Origin: Hyunsoonleella jejuensis
Lineage (GTDB): Bacteria > Bacteroidota > Bacteroidia > Flavobacteriales > Flavobacteriaceae
Direction: 5' to 3'
Assembly (NCBI RefSeq): GCF_900111025.1
Contig: NZ_FOFN01000003.1
Coordinates: 434,001 to 498,000, forward strand
Length of the DNA stretch: 64,000 nt
The position numbers and the translations under genes are program-made. The notes beneath the pieces are model-generated. The model had not been told where the DNA came from, ran no database searches, and saw only the letters and a list, made by a program, of their open reading frames with translations. How positions within the stretch are numbered: the stretch's first letter is position 1; each line of letters opens with the position of its first letter. Of the stretch, positions 25,864 to 36,300 are shown piece after piece.

Positions 25864-27153
25864 GTGCTAAAAAGGTTTTTTGAAAACTCATTTATAAAAG
25901 TTGTTTCTCACAACAGCGTTATAGTTTTTGGTAGAATTATAACATCTTTCGTTGTTTCTAAAGTTAGTGCTATTTATTTAGGCCCAAGTGGATATGCGAT
26001 TGTTGGAAACTTGAGGAATTTACTGCAGGGTTTGTTTGGAGTAACTGCTACTGGTTTTGGTAGTGGTGTGGTTAAATATGTAGCAGAGAGCAAAACGGAC
26101 AAGAATCAATTTCGAGTAGTCGTGGCTTCTGCTATTACTTTAAGTTTTTCGCTTTCACTTATTCTAGGTGTATTATTATTCACTTTCTCCGGTTATGTTG
26201 GAGAAAAAGTGTTATTAGATAGAGATTGGGCTTTTATTATCAAGTATTTAGCTTTTTTACTTCCATTAGTTTCTCTAAGTTTTCTTGTAACCTACATTGT
26301 TAATGGCTTGCAAAACTTTAAACTTTATACTAAACTTATTACAATTGCTAATATCTTAAATGCTCTAGTAACCTTTTTATTTATTTATTTGTTTAATTTG
26401 AAAGGAGCGTTATTGGCTACCTTTGTTGTACCTGCTTTAAGTTTTTTCTCAAGTTTAATTTTTAAAGATGTAAGGGACTTTTTAGGTAATATTTTTGATT
26501 ACCTAAAAAATGTATCATCTCATTTTATAAAATCAATTGGAACTTATGTAGCTATGGCAACATATTCTGCTATTTTAATAAGTTTAACTTATCTTTTTAT
26601 TAGAAATAAAATTGTTGTCCATTCAGATATTAAAACTGCCGGTTTATGGGAGGCAATGAATAAGATATCATCGTTTTACATGTTGTTTTTCTCGTCATTG
26701 TTTACACTTTATTTATTGCCTAGGTTAGCAGAGAATAAAACTATTGCAGGTTACTATACAATTATGAAATCTTATTTTAAATACATAATTCCATTAACAG
26801 TAATTATGTTTTCGACATTGTTTTTCTTAAAAGAGTTTATTATAAGACTATTTTTAACATCAGATTTCGCGAGTATAGAACAGTTTTTCTATTTGCAGTT
26901 AATAGGCGATTTTTTAAAAATCATCGCATTTTCTATAGCCTATCAATTCCATGCAAAAAAAATGGTGATGCTTTACATTGTTTCAGATACAGTTTTATAC
27001 ATCACGTTCTATTTGGCTAGTGTATTTTTAATAAATATCTATGCCATACAGGGTGTATTTTATGCTTATATTATAAGTGTGTTTCTATATTTAACAGTAG
27101 TTCTAATTTCAATTTACTCTAGTAACCATAAATACTTAAAGGTTAATGTTTAA
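25864..27153 (+). CDS. Polysaccharide flippase (Wzx/O-antigen translocase type), second of a pair
   Basis: 429 residues, multi-spanning. It begins with GTG immediately after the stop of the previous gene (0 bp) and is clearly its paralogue: VFGRIITSFVVSKVSAIYLG, AIVGNLRNLL, GSGVVKYV and IAYQFHAKKMVMLY align at the same places. Two different flippases in tandem suggest either two glycan substrates or a duplication that has diverged. Overlaps the next gene by 8 bp. Confidence 0.88.
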   Translation: MLKRFFENSFIKVVSHNSVIVFGRIITSFVVSKVSAIYLGPSGYAIVGNLRNLLQGLFGVTATGFGSGVVKYVAESKTDKNQFRVVVASAITLSFSLSLILGVLLFTFSGYVGEKVLLDRDWAFIIKYLAFLLPLVSLSFLVTYIVNGLQNFKLYTKLITIANILNALVTFLFIYLFNLKGALLATFVVPALSFFSSLIFKDVRDFLGNIFDYLKNVSSHFIKSIGTYVAMATYSAILISLTYLFIRNKIVVHSDIKTAGLWEAMNKISSFYMLFFSSLFTLYLLPRLAENKTIAGYYTIMKSYFKYIIPLTVIMFSTLFFLKEFIIRLFLTSDFASIEQFFYLQLIGDFLKIIAFSIAYQFHAKKMVMLYIVSDTVLYITFYLASVFLINIYAIQGVFYAYIISVFLYLTVVLISIYSSNHKYLKVNV

Positions 27154-28693
27154 AGGAATCAATAACATATTATTTTTGGTTGTTCCGCTTTTACTCAAAT
27201 ATGTTTTTCTCCTTTGTTTTATAGATTGGGTTTTATTCGATATTCAAGATATTATTGAAGATGCTTTTTTCTTAATAGTCATTATAGTAATAGTAAACAG
27301 TGATATTGTAAGAAAACAACTTTTTGGAGATATTCTATTTTTGATTTATCTGTTTTATTTGATATTAGAAACCACATCTTATATGGCGGTATCATCAAAT
27401 TTTTCATCGTCATTTATGTATTTATTGTTAGAATCAAATCGTGATGAATTCAGGGAGTTTTCTTCATCTTACATAAACTTTCCTATTGTTCTATTTGTAA
27501 TGGTAATGATAATTATGTTTTTTAAGATTAGAAAACTAAGCTTCAAAAGCTATTTTAAATATCGCAATATAATTGCGGTTTTAGGAGTTGTATTTATTGT
27601 TTTTACCTTAAAGGTTACTGGTCTTATCGAAAGTAATGCATACCATAATATTGTTAGAGGAACGTATGGCTATATAGATTTACAAAGCAGTATGAAATTT
27701 AGCAATGTTATTAAAAAGGAAGATATTCTAATAACATCCAATAACGAGATTCTTGTTGTTGTTTTAGGAGAATCTACTGCGAGAGGACATATGCAGATTT
27801 ATGGATATCATAGAGAGACTACACCGAAGCTAAATACTATAAAAAACAATTTATACGCCTATAACAACGTCATTTCAACTGATGTTTTTACTTTAAAAGC
27901 AGTTCCAAAAATTATCACATCAATTGATATTGAATCAAATAACGAATCTGATATTCATTTAGTAGAATTATTTAATACAGCAGGCTATGACACCTATTGG
28001 TTATCTAATCAGAGACCAATAAGTTATCATGATAACGCTATTAGCAAAATAGCATCAGCTTCAAAATGGTTTAAGTTTTATAATCATCTAATAGACAAAC
28101 ATTCATCAGTACTAGATGAGACTTTACTGCCTGATTATAAAAATATTTTAGAAAAACCAGGTAATAAGGTAATCTTCGTTAGGCTAATGGGGACACATTT
28201 TGATTACAATAAACGCTATCCAGAGGCATACAATAAATTTGCATTGGATGATAAGGAAACTTCTAAAAAAGAAACTCTAAATAATCAATATGATAATGCA
28301 GTTCTATACAACGATTATATAATTTATAGATTAATAGAGTTACTAAATGAACAGCAACAAAAAAGTGCATTATTATATCTTTCTGATCATGGTGAAAATA
28401 TTTATGATGGTACTGATTTTTTTGGACGTTCAGAAGAAGTACTCACTAAAAGCATGTTTGAAATCCCGTTTTTATTATGGACGTCAAAAGATTTTAATTA
28501 CCCTGAGGATTTTGTTTATGAACCAAACCGTAAATTTATGGCAGACCATACTTTTGAAAGCATAGGTCATGTATTCGGTATTCAACATAAGGATATGGAT
28601 TTAGGAAGAAGTATTTTTAGTAAAACCTTTGCGCCTCGCAAAAGAAAGGTTTTGGGGACTATTGATTTTGATACTTACTTTATCGATGAATAA
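27146..28693 (+). CDS. Phosphoethanolamine-transferase-like membrane protein (sulfatase fold)
   Basis: Several N-terminal membrane helices (up to about residue 165) are followed by a sulfatase-type catalytic domain: VVLGESTARGHMQIYGYHRE with the first metal ligand Glu, STDVFTLKAVPKI around the nucleophile Thr, RLMGTHFDYNKRYP, and LSDHGENIYDG. This is the EptA/CptA pattern for adding phosphoethanolamine (or a similar group) to lipid A, LPS core or another glycan. 515 residues. It sits between flippases and a glycosyltransferase, with an 8-bp overlap on both sides. The acceptor is unknown. Confidence 0.86.
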   Translation: MFKGINNILFLVVPLLLKYVFLLCFIDWVLFDIQDIIEDAFFLIVIIVIVNSDIVRKQLFGDILFLIYLFYLILETTSYMAVSSNFSSSFMYLLLESNRDEFREFSSSYINFPIVLFVMVMIIMFFKIRKLSFKSYFKYRNIIAVLGVVFIVFTLKVTGLIESNAYHNIVRGTYGYIDLQSSMKFSNVIKKEDILITSNNEILVVVLGESTARGHMQIYGYHRETTPKLNTIKNNLYAYNNVISTDVFTLKAVPKIITSIDIESNNESDIHLVELFNTAGYDTYWLSNQRPISYHDNAISKIASASKWFKFYNHLIDKHSSVLDETLLPDYKNILEKPGNKVIFVRLMGTHFDYNKRYPEAYNKFALDDKETSKKETLNNQYDNAVLYNDYIIYRLIELLNEQQQKSALLYLSDHGENIYDGTDFFGRSEEVLTKSMFEIPFLLWTSKDFNYPEDFVYEPNRKFMADHTFESIGHVFGIQHKDMDLGRSIFSKTFAPRKRKVLGTIDFDTYFIDE

Positions 28694-29753
28694 TAAAAAA
28701 ATCTGCGTGCTGACCACCAGTTTAAGTTCTGGCGGTGCTGAAAAAATGGCGGCAAATATGTCTATATCTTTATGCAATAGGGGATATGATGTTGTTGTAG
28801 TGTCTATGAAAGATGAGATAGATTATGACTTTTCAGGGAAACTCTACAATTTTGGAAAAGTAAAAGCACAATACAGTAGATTGCAGGCTTTTTTTAAATT
28901 CCAGAGATTTTTTAAGAAGCACCAGTTTGATGTGATTATTGATCATAGGGTACGAGATAAATTTGTTAAGGAGTTTCTGTTCTCAAAGTTAGTTTTTGGT
29001 GGCTCCAAAGTAGTTTATTGTGTGCATCATTATATGTTGGGATTATATTTTTCTATGCAAAATATTCCCATGTTGTCAAGGTTAACACTGGTAAAGAATA
29101 GAAAGATCGTTGTTGTTAGTAAAGTTGCTAAACAGAAGATTAAGCAACAACTCCAGCTTGAAAGTAAGGTAATCTATAATTATACTTTAGAAAATAAAGA
29201 GGTAAAGGGCTTTAATTCAGTTAATACATATATTCTTGCAGTAGGTCGTCTAGAGAAAATTAAGCAATTTGACGTATTGATAAAAGCGTTTAGTAAATCC
29301 CAACTGCCCAAAAACAATATTAAACTCCTAATTTTAGGTAAAGGTATTGAACAGGCAAGTTTATCTCAACTTATTTTGAAATTAAACTTGAAGAACCATG
29401 TTGAGATCGTTGAATTTAAAAAAAATGTAGATGCCTATATAAAACAGTCTAAAGCATTGGTCATGTCGAGTGCATCAGAGGGGTTTCCCATGGTATTGAT
29501 TGAAGCCTTGGCCTTAAAAACCCCAGTGATTTCTTTTGATTGTAAAAGTGGTCCCAATGAAATTATCCAGAGTGAGGTTAATGGACTTTTGGTGGAAGAC
29601 CAAAATAGTGTAAAATTAACTGAAGCTTTAGACAGGTTGATTTTAAATGATGTATTTTATAACAAAATTAAAGGCAACCTAGAAAGGATGACTAATCCCT
29701 TTTCGGAAAAGCGTATTATTGAGCACTGGGTAAATCTCTTGGAAAATTTTTAA
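28686..29753 (+). CDS. Glycosyltransferase family 4 type
   Basis: About 355 residues with a GT-B fold. The N-terminus is KICVLTTSLSSGGAEKMAAN, the nucleotide-sugar half contains YILAVGRLEKIKQFDVLIKA, and the E-x7-E motif is EGFPMVLIE, followed by SGPNEII and NGLLVED. I take the ATG at 28686 (MNNKKICVL), which overlaps the previous stop by 8 bp. An earlier in-frame ATG (28629) would add 19 unrelated residues inside the preceding gene. It adds a sugar to the surface glycan; donor unknown. Its end overlaps the convergent gene by 4 bp. Confidence 0.9.
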   Translation: MNNKKICVLTTSLSSGGAEKMAANMSISLCNRGYDVVVVSMKDEIDYDFSGKLYNFGKVKAQYSRLQAFFKFQRFFKKHQFDVIIDHRVRDKFVKEFLFSKLVFGGSKVVYCVHHYMLGLYFSMQNIPMLSRLTLVKNRKIVVVSKVAKQKIKQQLQLESKVIYNYTLENKEVKGFNSVNTYILAVGRLEKIKQFDVLIKAFSKSQLPKNNIKLLILGKGIEQASLSQLILKLNLKNHVEIVEFKKNVDAYIKQSKALVMSSASEGFPMVLIEALALKTPVISFDCKSGPNEIIQSEVNGLLVEDQNSVKLTEALDRLILNDVFYNKIKGNLERMTNPFSEKRIIEHWVNLLENF

Positions 29754-30697
29754 TGTTCTTTTTTTGGTCTAAAAACCCTCAATGCATTCAATTTCAATTT
29801 AGTCTTCACGAAAAATAAAAATTTAACAATACTATTAGGTAATCTAATTAATAAACGTTGAAGATTATTTAGATTTTTAAAGTCCACATCCGCAATAAGC
29901 TGTTTAGCAAGGGTGTCATTTGAAGAGAGCTTAAAATAGATGATGGTCGAAAAACGGTTGTAATCTAAATAAGTTTTTAAGTGAGAGTTCTTAGCTTCCA
30001 AATGTTTATAAGTATATAATAGCTTTGGGATAGCTCTTTTTTGCGAAAAGTTAGACATGTTGTCGTCCATGGTTCTATTGTATATGGAACTTATAGAGGT
30101 GTTGTCTAGTGCCACATCATATTTAAGGGCAACTTTTATATACATGTCAGTATCTTGTTCAGAAAAGATGTCAAGATCAAAATACCCTACGTCATCCAAA
30201 ACGTTCTTAGGGAAACAAACCGAGCCAACCCAAGCGATACAATTTTGTAAAGAATGCTTAAAAAAGTTGGGTACGATACCTCTAAAGTTATCAGGAAGAC
30301 CATTGAATTTTGCTCTGTGGTAAATATGTTCAGATTTTTTTAAGGTATAACCAGTGGAATACAGGCCCGCATTTGGAAAGTCGATTATTAAATTATGGAG
30401 TTGTTTCAAGTGGTGGGGTAACCAAAAATCATCAGCGTCAATCAAAGCAATATAGTTTCCTGAAGCATTTTTTATGCCAGCATTTCTTGCTCTTGACAAA
30501 CCTTGATTTTCTTGATCGATTAACTTAATTCTGCTATCAGAAAAATGGGTAACTACCTCACGGCTATTATCGGTACTACCATCATTAATAATTATTATTT
30601 CAAAATCATTAAAAGTTTGATTAACGATAGTTTGCAAAGTGGCTTTGATATAGTTCCCCTTGTTGTACAAGGGAATAACAACTGAAAAAAAAGGCAT
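29750..30697 (-). CDS. Glycosyltransferase family 2 type
   Basis: 315 residues, GT-A fold. It starts PFFSVVIPLYNKGNYIKATL, with the nucleotide-binding INDGSTDNS, RARNAGIKNASG, and the metal-binding DxD in ALIDADDFWLPHH. An inverting sugar transferase working on the cytoplasmic side, with a C-terminal helical extension. Transcribed toward the flippase operon and overlapping its last gene by 4 bp, with no room for a terminator. Upstream lies the scar region 30698-31498. Confidence 0.9.
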   Translation of the reverse strand: MPFFSVVIPLYNKGNYIKATLQTIVNQTFNDFEIIIINDGSTDNSREVVTHFSDSRIKLIDQENQGLSRARNAGIKNASGNYIALIDADDFWLPHHLKQLHNLIIDFPNAGLYSTGYTLKKSEHIYHRAKFNGLPDNFRGIVPNFFKHSLQNCIAWVGSVCFPKNVLDDVGYFDLDIFSEQDTDMYIKVALKYDVALDNTSISSIYNRTMDDNMSNFSQKRAIPKLLYTYKHLEAKNSHLKTYLDYNRFSTIIYFKLSSNDTLAKQLIADVDFKNLNNLQRLLIRLPNSIVKFLFFVKTKLKLNALRVFRPKKEH

Positions 30698-30730
30698 TAT
30701 TTTTAGTTTAGAGTGATTGAGATGTTCTGT

Positions 30731-30835
30731 TTTAAACAGTGTTTAATATGGTTTTCATGAGTTTTTTTAGTGCTTCTTCTAAAGTCGTGTTATGTTTCCA
30801 TCCTGATTTTTTGAGTTTATTAGGTCTCAAAAATA
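30731..30835 (-). pseudogene. C-terminal remnant of a sugar-nucleotide SDR (epimerase/dehydratase type)
   Basis: On the minus strand one frame reads RPNKLKKSGWKHNTTLEEAL, then KKLMKTILNTV and a stop at 30733-30731. This matches the end of extended short-chain dehydrogenases acting on sugar nucleotides (the usual form is K-x-LGWKPKTSLEEGL). An in-frame stop lies just upstream (30838-30836) and nothing further resembles the family, so only about 34 residues survive. Possibly GDP-fucose synthase or a related epimerase; the exact family cannot be fixed from so little. Confidence 0.6.
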
Positions 30836-30916
30836 GTTAAAACTATACACTTTAGTGCATCTCTCTTTAGCTCCTCAAATTTTTATCCTTAGTTTGTGTG
30901 GAATCAAGGATTAGTC

Positions 30917-31285
30917 GGTTACAAAGTTTCAAGGTTTATTGTTCATGCAGTTTGAAGTACAAAATATAGGTATTCACTTTTAGAAGTTGATGTTCAGTGC
31001 AAATACATAAAAATTCTAATACAAGTTTGTGATGCATAAGGTATTAATATTTTGAAAGGCGTAGTAAGAAAGATCCATGTTTATATATATAGAATATCAC
31101 CCATCACTTGGTATAAGTAGTATAGTTAAGAAATTGAAAGGGAGAAGATCAACATGATTACAATAGGGTATGACTAAATTGCACAAGAGATACTGGAGGC
31201 GTCATTTTTGGATGTTGGGGTGCTGGTAATATTACAGATGGTAAATGATGTTTAGAGCATCATCGCAAATGAAATATAAAACGCT
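30917..31285 (+). pseudogene. Decayed IS200/IS605-type transposase gene (tnpA, Y1)
   Basis: Reading across two frameshifts and several stops gives ordered fragments of a Y1 transposase. 30917-31078 reads VSRFIVHAV, then STKYRYSLLEVDVQ, KILIQVCDA and GINILKGVV. From 31077, in another frame, it reads IEYHPSLGISSIVKKLKG and LHKRYWRRHFWM. A third frame gives GAGNITDGK and CLEHHRK. These follow the order of IS200 TnpA in Bacteroidetes: WxTKYRY, ICDAE, ILKGVV, DHVH-IEY, KRYWGRHFW, GNITD, EYLEHHR. At least five in-frame stops are present, so the gene is dead. The HVH metal motif has become HVY. Confidence 0.7.
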
Positions 31286-31498
31286 AAAAAAAATCTACTT
31301 TTACTGGGAATTATGGTTGAGGCCTAAGATCTTCAATATTTTTCATAATATCTTTATATATTGCTCAACATAATTTCTTAAAATATTAATAGCACCGTAT
31401 GTGATTTTAGACTGATTGTAATTCAGGCTAATATATGTTTTTTAATACATTGAAGGACCCTTTTTTAAACAAAACCAATTAACTTAAATCGAACATTT
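31286..31498. other. Non-coding remainder of the scar region
   Basis: AT-rich DNA between the transposase remnant and the next glycosyltransferase. No open frame of note, no hairpin with a U-tract and no convincing promoter. It may hold the eroded right end of the insertion element; I could not define end hairpins. Confidence 0.4.
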
Positions 31499-32242
31499 TT
31501 GAAGATATCCATAATTATACCCTCCTTTAATCAACTACAACTACTTGATGAATGTTTATCGGCACTTTCTATGCAGACCTTTACTTCTTTTGAAATTATT
31601 GTTGTGGATGGAGGGTCAAAGAACCTTGACCATTTTAGTTTAAGACAAAATTTCAAAACTGTTAAAATTATTTCTGAGCCTGATAAAAATGTTTACGATG
31701 CAATGAATAAAGGGATTGCTTTGTCCGAAGGTGATTGGCTCTATTTTATGGGGGTGGACGATAATTTTTGTGACTTTAATATTTTAAAATCTGTGGCGCC
31801 CTTTCTTGACGAAAAAAAAATCAAGATATTATCAGGACAAATAGTTTATAAGTTTAATGATGAAGATTCGTTCCTTATTAGAAGGGACAATGGTTTGGTT
31901 AAGCCAGTTTGGTCTTCTAAAATTTGGTTTAAAAATACGTTGCCTCACCAGGGTATGTTTTACCATAAGACTATTTTTTTAAAGCACCGATATGATATTA
32001 AATATGACGTTTTAGCAGATTACGCCTTGAACCTAAAACTATGGAAAAGCCGAACTCCCATATTAATTTTGGACAAAAAAATTGCTTTTTGTGGCACAAA
32101 AGGTTTATCAAAAAATTTCAATCTAAAATTGTATAAGGAAGAAATAGCCTTAAAAACTGAGGTGACTTCAATGTTATTAAAGCCATTTTTCACCATACTT
32201 GCCATGTTCAAATTTTGTTTGAAAAACTTTAGGATAGGCTAA
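31499..32242 (+). CDS. Glycosyltransferase family 2 type (WcaA-like)
   Basis: 247 residues. Starts with TTG (MKISIIIPSFNQLQLLDECL), followed by EIIVVDGGSKN, DKNVYDAMNKGIALSEGDW and the DxD-like GVDDNF. This is the form of GT2 enzymes that act early in surface-glycan synthesis. A signal or membrane anchor is absent; a hydrophobic patch near the end (LLKPFFTILAMFKFCL) may touch the membrane. It stands alone after the scar, which suggests it was once part of a longer cluster. Confidence 0.87.
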   Translation: MKISIIIPSFNQLQLLDECLSALSMQTFTSFEIIVVDGGSKNLDHFSLRQNFKTVKIISEPDKNVYDAMNKGIALSEGDWLYFMGVDDNFCDFNILKSVAPFLDEKKIKILSGQIVYKFNDEDSFLIRRDNGLVKPVWSSKIWFKNTLPHQGMFYHKTIFLKHRYDIKYDVLADYALNLKLWKSRTPILILDKKIAFCGTKGLSKNFNLKLYKEEIALKTEVTSMLLKPFFTILAMFKFCLKNFRIG

Positions 32243-32410
32243 TACTCCGTACATTTGAGTGTGCAGAAATATGATTCAAAAGGAAATGCTATACTGTTTT
32301 TTAAGTTGTGAAAAGCCATATGAAGCAGAACTAGGATTTCATCTATTTATAAATTTGGTACAAGTTTTAGAAAAATTGCCAGACCTTTTATTACAACTGC
32401 ACTATTATAT

Positions 32411-33094
32411 CTAACCCTTACGTTGCACCACCTCATAAACCTGATTCTCATCGCACTTTAAAGTCTTACTTGGATACTTTAAAAGCAAAGCGTAATCATG
32501 TGTAGCCATTAGTATAGTGTTGCCATTTTTATTAATATCCTGCAATACTTCCATAACCTCTACACTTGTTTGAGGGTCTAAATTTCCAGTGGGTTCGTCA
32601 GCTAAAATTAATTCAGGATTATTTAATAAGGCTCTTGCAATCGCCACACGTTGCTGTTCTCCACCAGACAACTCATGTGGAAATTTAAAACCTTTGGTTT
32701 TCATACCTACTTTCGTGAGCACTTCTTCCACACGGGCATTCATTTTATCTTTGTCTTTCCAACCTGTAGCTTTTAAAACAAACAATAAATTATCATTTAC
32801 GGTTCTGTCGATTAGCAACTTGAAATCTTGAAATACTACACCTAGTTTTCGCCTTAAAAAAGGAATATCCTTTTCCTTTAGTGTTTTTAAGTTGTAATCA
32901 ACAATTGCTCCTTCGCCTTCTTTTAAGGGTAAATCCCCATAAAGCGTTTTCATAAAACTGCTTTTTCCGGTACCGGTTTTACCAATTAAATACACAAACT
33001 CTCCTTTGCTTATTTCAACATTAACATTGGAAAGCACCAAGCTTTCACCTTGATAAATAGAAGCATCTTTAAGTTGTAAAATGGTTTCAGGCAT
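32411..33094 (-). CDS. ftsE: Cell-division ABC ATPase FtsE
   Basis: 227 residues, one ABC ATPase domain: Walker [10 protein letters not shown] (about 37-45), [17 protein letters not shown] with the Q-loop, signature [15 protein letters not shown], Walker [13 protein letters not shown]. The length and the [13 protein letters not shown] segment match FtsE rather than LolD. FtsE with the membrane protein FtsX activates cell-wall hydrolases at division. FtsX is not adjacent here, so it should be encoded elsewhere. Monocistronic. Confidence 0.85.
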   Translation of the reverse strand: MPETILQLKDASIYQGESLVLSNVNVEISKGEFVYLIGKTGTGKSSFMKTLYGDLPLKEGEGAIVDYNLKTLKEKDIPFLRRKLGVVFQDFKLLIDRTVNDNLLFVLKATGWKDKDKMNARVEEVLTKVGMKTKGFKFPHELSGGEQQRVAIARALLNNPELILADEPTGNLDPQTSVEVMEVLQDINKNGNTILMATHDYALLLKYPSKTLKCDENQVYEVVQRKG

Positions 33095-33281
33095 ATAAAA
33101 CGTATTTTAGTTTACAAGTTTAAAGTTTAAAGTTCAACGGCGCAAACCAATAACAAAATTTCTTTGGCTTTATTACTTTTCTTTGATCATTTTTAGCTCG
33201 TCTGTCATCGTTTTTTTTAACATTTAATAACTCCGTTTATAATTCTAGCACGATTGTTGCGTTATGGATATGATATTAAAT

Positions 33282-33289
33282 TATCTTTG
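33282..33289 (+). promoter_or_regulatory. Probable -7 box of the TPR protein gene
   Basis: TATCTTTG fits TAnnTTTG. TTG at about 33257-33259 is 22 bases upstream. The ATG follows 29 bp later. Confidence 0.5.
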
Positions 33290-33318
33290 AATTTCATCAA
33301 ACAAAAACTAAATACTAA

Positions 33319-36300
33319 ATGAATCTCAAGCATAGTATTTCAATCCTTGTGTTTTGCTTCACGATGCACCTTTTTTCACAACAATCGGCTATTTATACCT
33401 ATAGTTTGGCGGATTATCAAAAGGCATTGAGTCTTTACAATAATCAGCAATACCAAGCGGCTAAATCCCTGTTTTCTCAAATTAAAAAGTCTACAGAAAA
33501 AGAGAGTTTAAAAGGGGAGTGCGCATATTATATCGCTAATTGTGCGGTACGCTTAAATCAGCAAAATGCAGACCAATTAATTACAGATTTTGTGGAGGAA
33601 TATCCAACAAGCACAAAACGGAATACAGCTTTTGTTGATGTGGCAGATTATTACTTCATAAATGGAAAATATGCCCATGCCCGCAAATGGTATAGTAAAG
33701 TGGACGAAAGTGCGTTATCACGAAAAGAGCGACAAAAATTTTACTTTAATAATGGTTACACAGCTTTTGTAACCAAACAATATAAAGATGCCAAAAAGTA
33801 TCTGGGTAGGGTAGAAAGCTCACCAGAATACGGTTCTCAAGCCAAGTATTACATTGGTTTTATGGCATATGAAGGAGATGATTACGATAGGGCAAACGAA
33901 TATTTCGAGCAGGTAGAAGACCAAGAACGTTACAAGGAAAAATTGTCCTATTATCAAGCGGATTTAAACTTTAAACTGGGAAAATTCGAAAAAGCCATAG
34001 AATTAGCAAAAGCGAGACTAGCTTCTAGTGATGACGATGAGGTTTCAGAATTATCAAAAATTATAGGGGAGAGTTATTTCAATTTAGAGCAGTATGCCGA
34101 GGCTATTCCATTTTTACAAGCTTATAAAGGAAAAAAGGGAAAACGCGATAATACTGGTAGATGGAATAATACCGATTTTTATCAGTTGGGGTATGCACAT
34201 TACAAACAAGGCGATTACCAGAGTGCCATTTCAGAGTTTAATAAAATTATAGATGGCCGTAATAGCATTGCCCAAAATGCCTATTATCATTTGGGTGAAA
34301 GTTATATTAGTTTAGATAAAAAACAAGAAGCATTAAATGCCTTTAGAAATGCATCTCAAATGGATTTCGATTTAAAAATTCAAGAAGATGCGTGGTTAAA
34401 TTATGCTAAAATTAGTTACGAGATAGGAAACCCTTATCAATCAGTACCACAAGTATTGGCAAGTTATTTAGATAAATATCCTAAAACGCAATATAAGGAA
34501 GAGGTTGAAACGCTTTTAATCGATTCCTATATCACTTCAAAAAATTATGAAGAGGCACTTCTTCTTTTAGAAAAGAAAAAAAGTTTTGAAAACAAGGCAG
34601 CATATCAAAAAGTGGCGTTTTATAGAGGCTTAGAGTTGTATAATGAAAACCAGTATTTAGAAGCTGAAAATTTGTTCGACAAATCTTTAAGTGAATCTAT
34701 AGACGACAATTTTACGGCAAGAGCCACATTTTGGAAGGCTGAAGCTGATTATAATTTAACCAATTACGAAGATGCCTTGGTGGGCTTTAAGCAGTTCATC
34801 CAACAATCAACCGGGATGGATTTGCCAGAGCAAAATAATATTGATTACAATTTGGCTTATACCTATTTTAAGTTGAAGAATTACAATCAGGCGTCAAACT
34901 ACTTCAATCAATTCATTTCAAAACGGAGCAGTGATAACCTACGTTTGAATGATGCGTATTTGCGTTTGGGTGATGGTTATTTTGTTACTAGTAATTACAC
35001 ACAAGCCATTAAGGCGTATGATAATGCGATTAGGCTGAATGAAGTAGAATCTGATTATGCGTTTTTTCAAAAAGCAATAAGTACTGGTTATGCTGGAAAT
35101 GCCTCAAAAAAAATAACGGAACTGGAAACTTTTATTGATGAATATCCAAAATCAAAACTACGTGATGATGCATTGTACGAATTAGGAAATTCATATGTAA
35201 AAGCAAACCAAACTAATAAGGCAATGTCAAAATACGACCAATTGAACTCAGAATATAGGATGAGTTCTTTCGTGCCTAAATCGTTGTTGCGTCAAGGGTT
35301 AATTCATTATAACGCCAGTGAAAATGAAGCGGCATTAAGCAAATTTAAGAATGTTGCTAGTAATTATCCTGGTACGCCCGAAGCCGTACAAGCGGTTTCC
35401 ACTGCACGATTGATTTATATTGATTTGGGTCGTGTTAATGAATACGCCGCTTGGGTAAAACAATTAGACTATGTTGAGGTTACCGATGCCGATTTAGATA
35501 ATACATCTTACGAAGCCGCCGAAAAACAATATTTAGAAGGCAATACAGATGCAGCCATAAAGCAATTTAATAGCTATTTAAATAGTTTTCCTAATGGCAT
35601 ACATAGCTTGTCATCACATTTTTATTTGGCACAATTATATTACAAAAAGGATTTAATTGCGAATGCGGCGCCACATTATAAATTTGTAGTAGAAGCATCG
35701 CAAAGTGAGTTTACAGAGGAAGCACTATCAAGGTTAGCGCAATACCATTTAGAAAACAAAAGTTGGAATCAAGCCATTCCACTCTTAAAGCGCTTAGAGG
35801 TAGAGGCCAATTATCCTCAGAATATAGTTTTTGCGCAGTCTAATCTTATGAAGGCGAATTATCAACTAGAGAATTATGATGATGCCGTTACCTATGCTGA
35901 AAAAGTATTAGAGAGCTCTAAAATTGATAATAAAATTAAAAGTGATGCGCATATTATTATAGCACGATCTGCTATTAATACTGGCGATGAAGCCAAAGCA
36001 AAATCAGCATATAAACAAGTACAAAAAGTAGCCACAGGAGAAATGGCTGCAGAGGCACTGTATTACGATGCCTACTTTAAAAACAAAGAAGGTAATTACG
36101 AGGCATCCAATACATCAGCGCAGAAATTAGCTAAAGATTATTCGGGTTACAAATACTATGGTGCCAAAGGATTGGTAGTTATGGCAAAAAACTTTTATGC
36201 TTTAAAAGATGCATATCAAGCCACTTATATTTTAGAAAGTGTTATTGAAAATTTTGGTCAGTTTGATGATGTTATAGACGAAGCGCAAACCGAATTAAAT

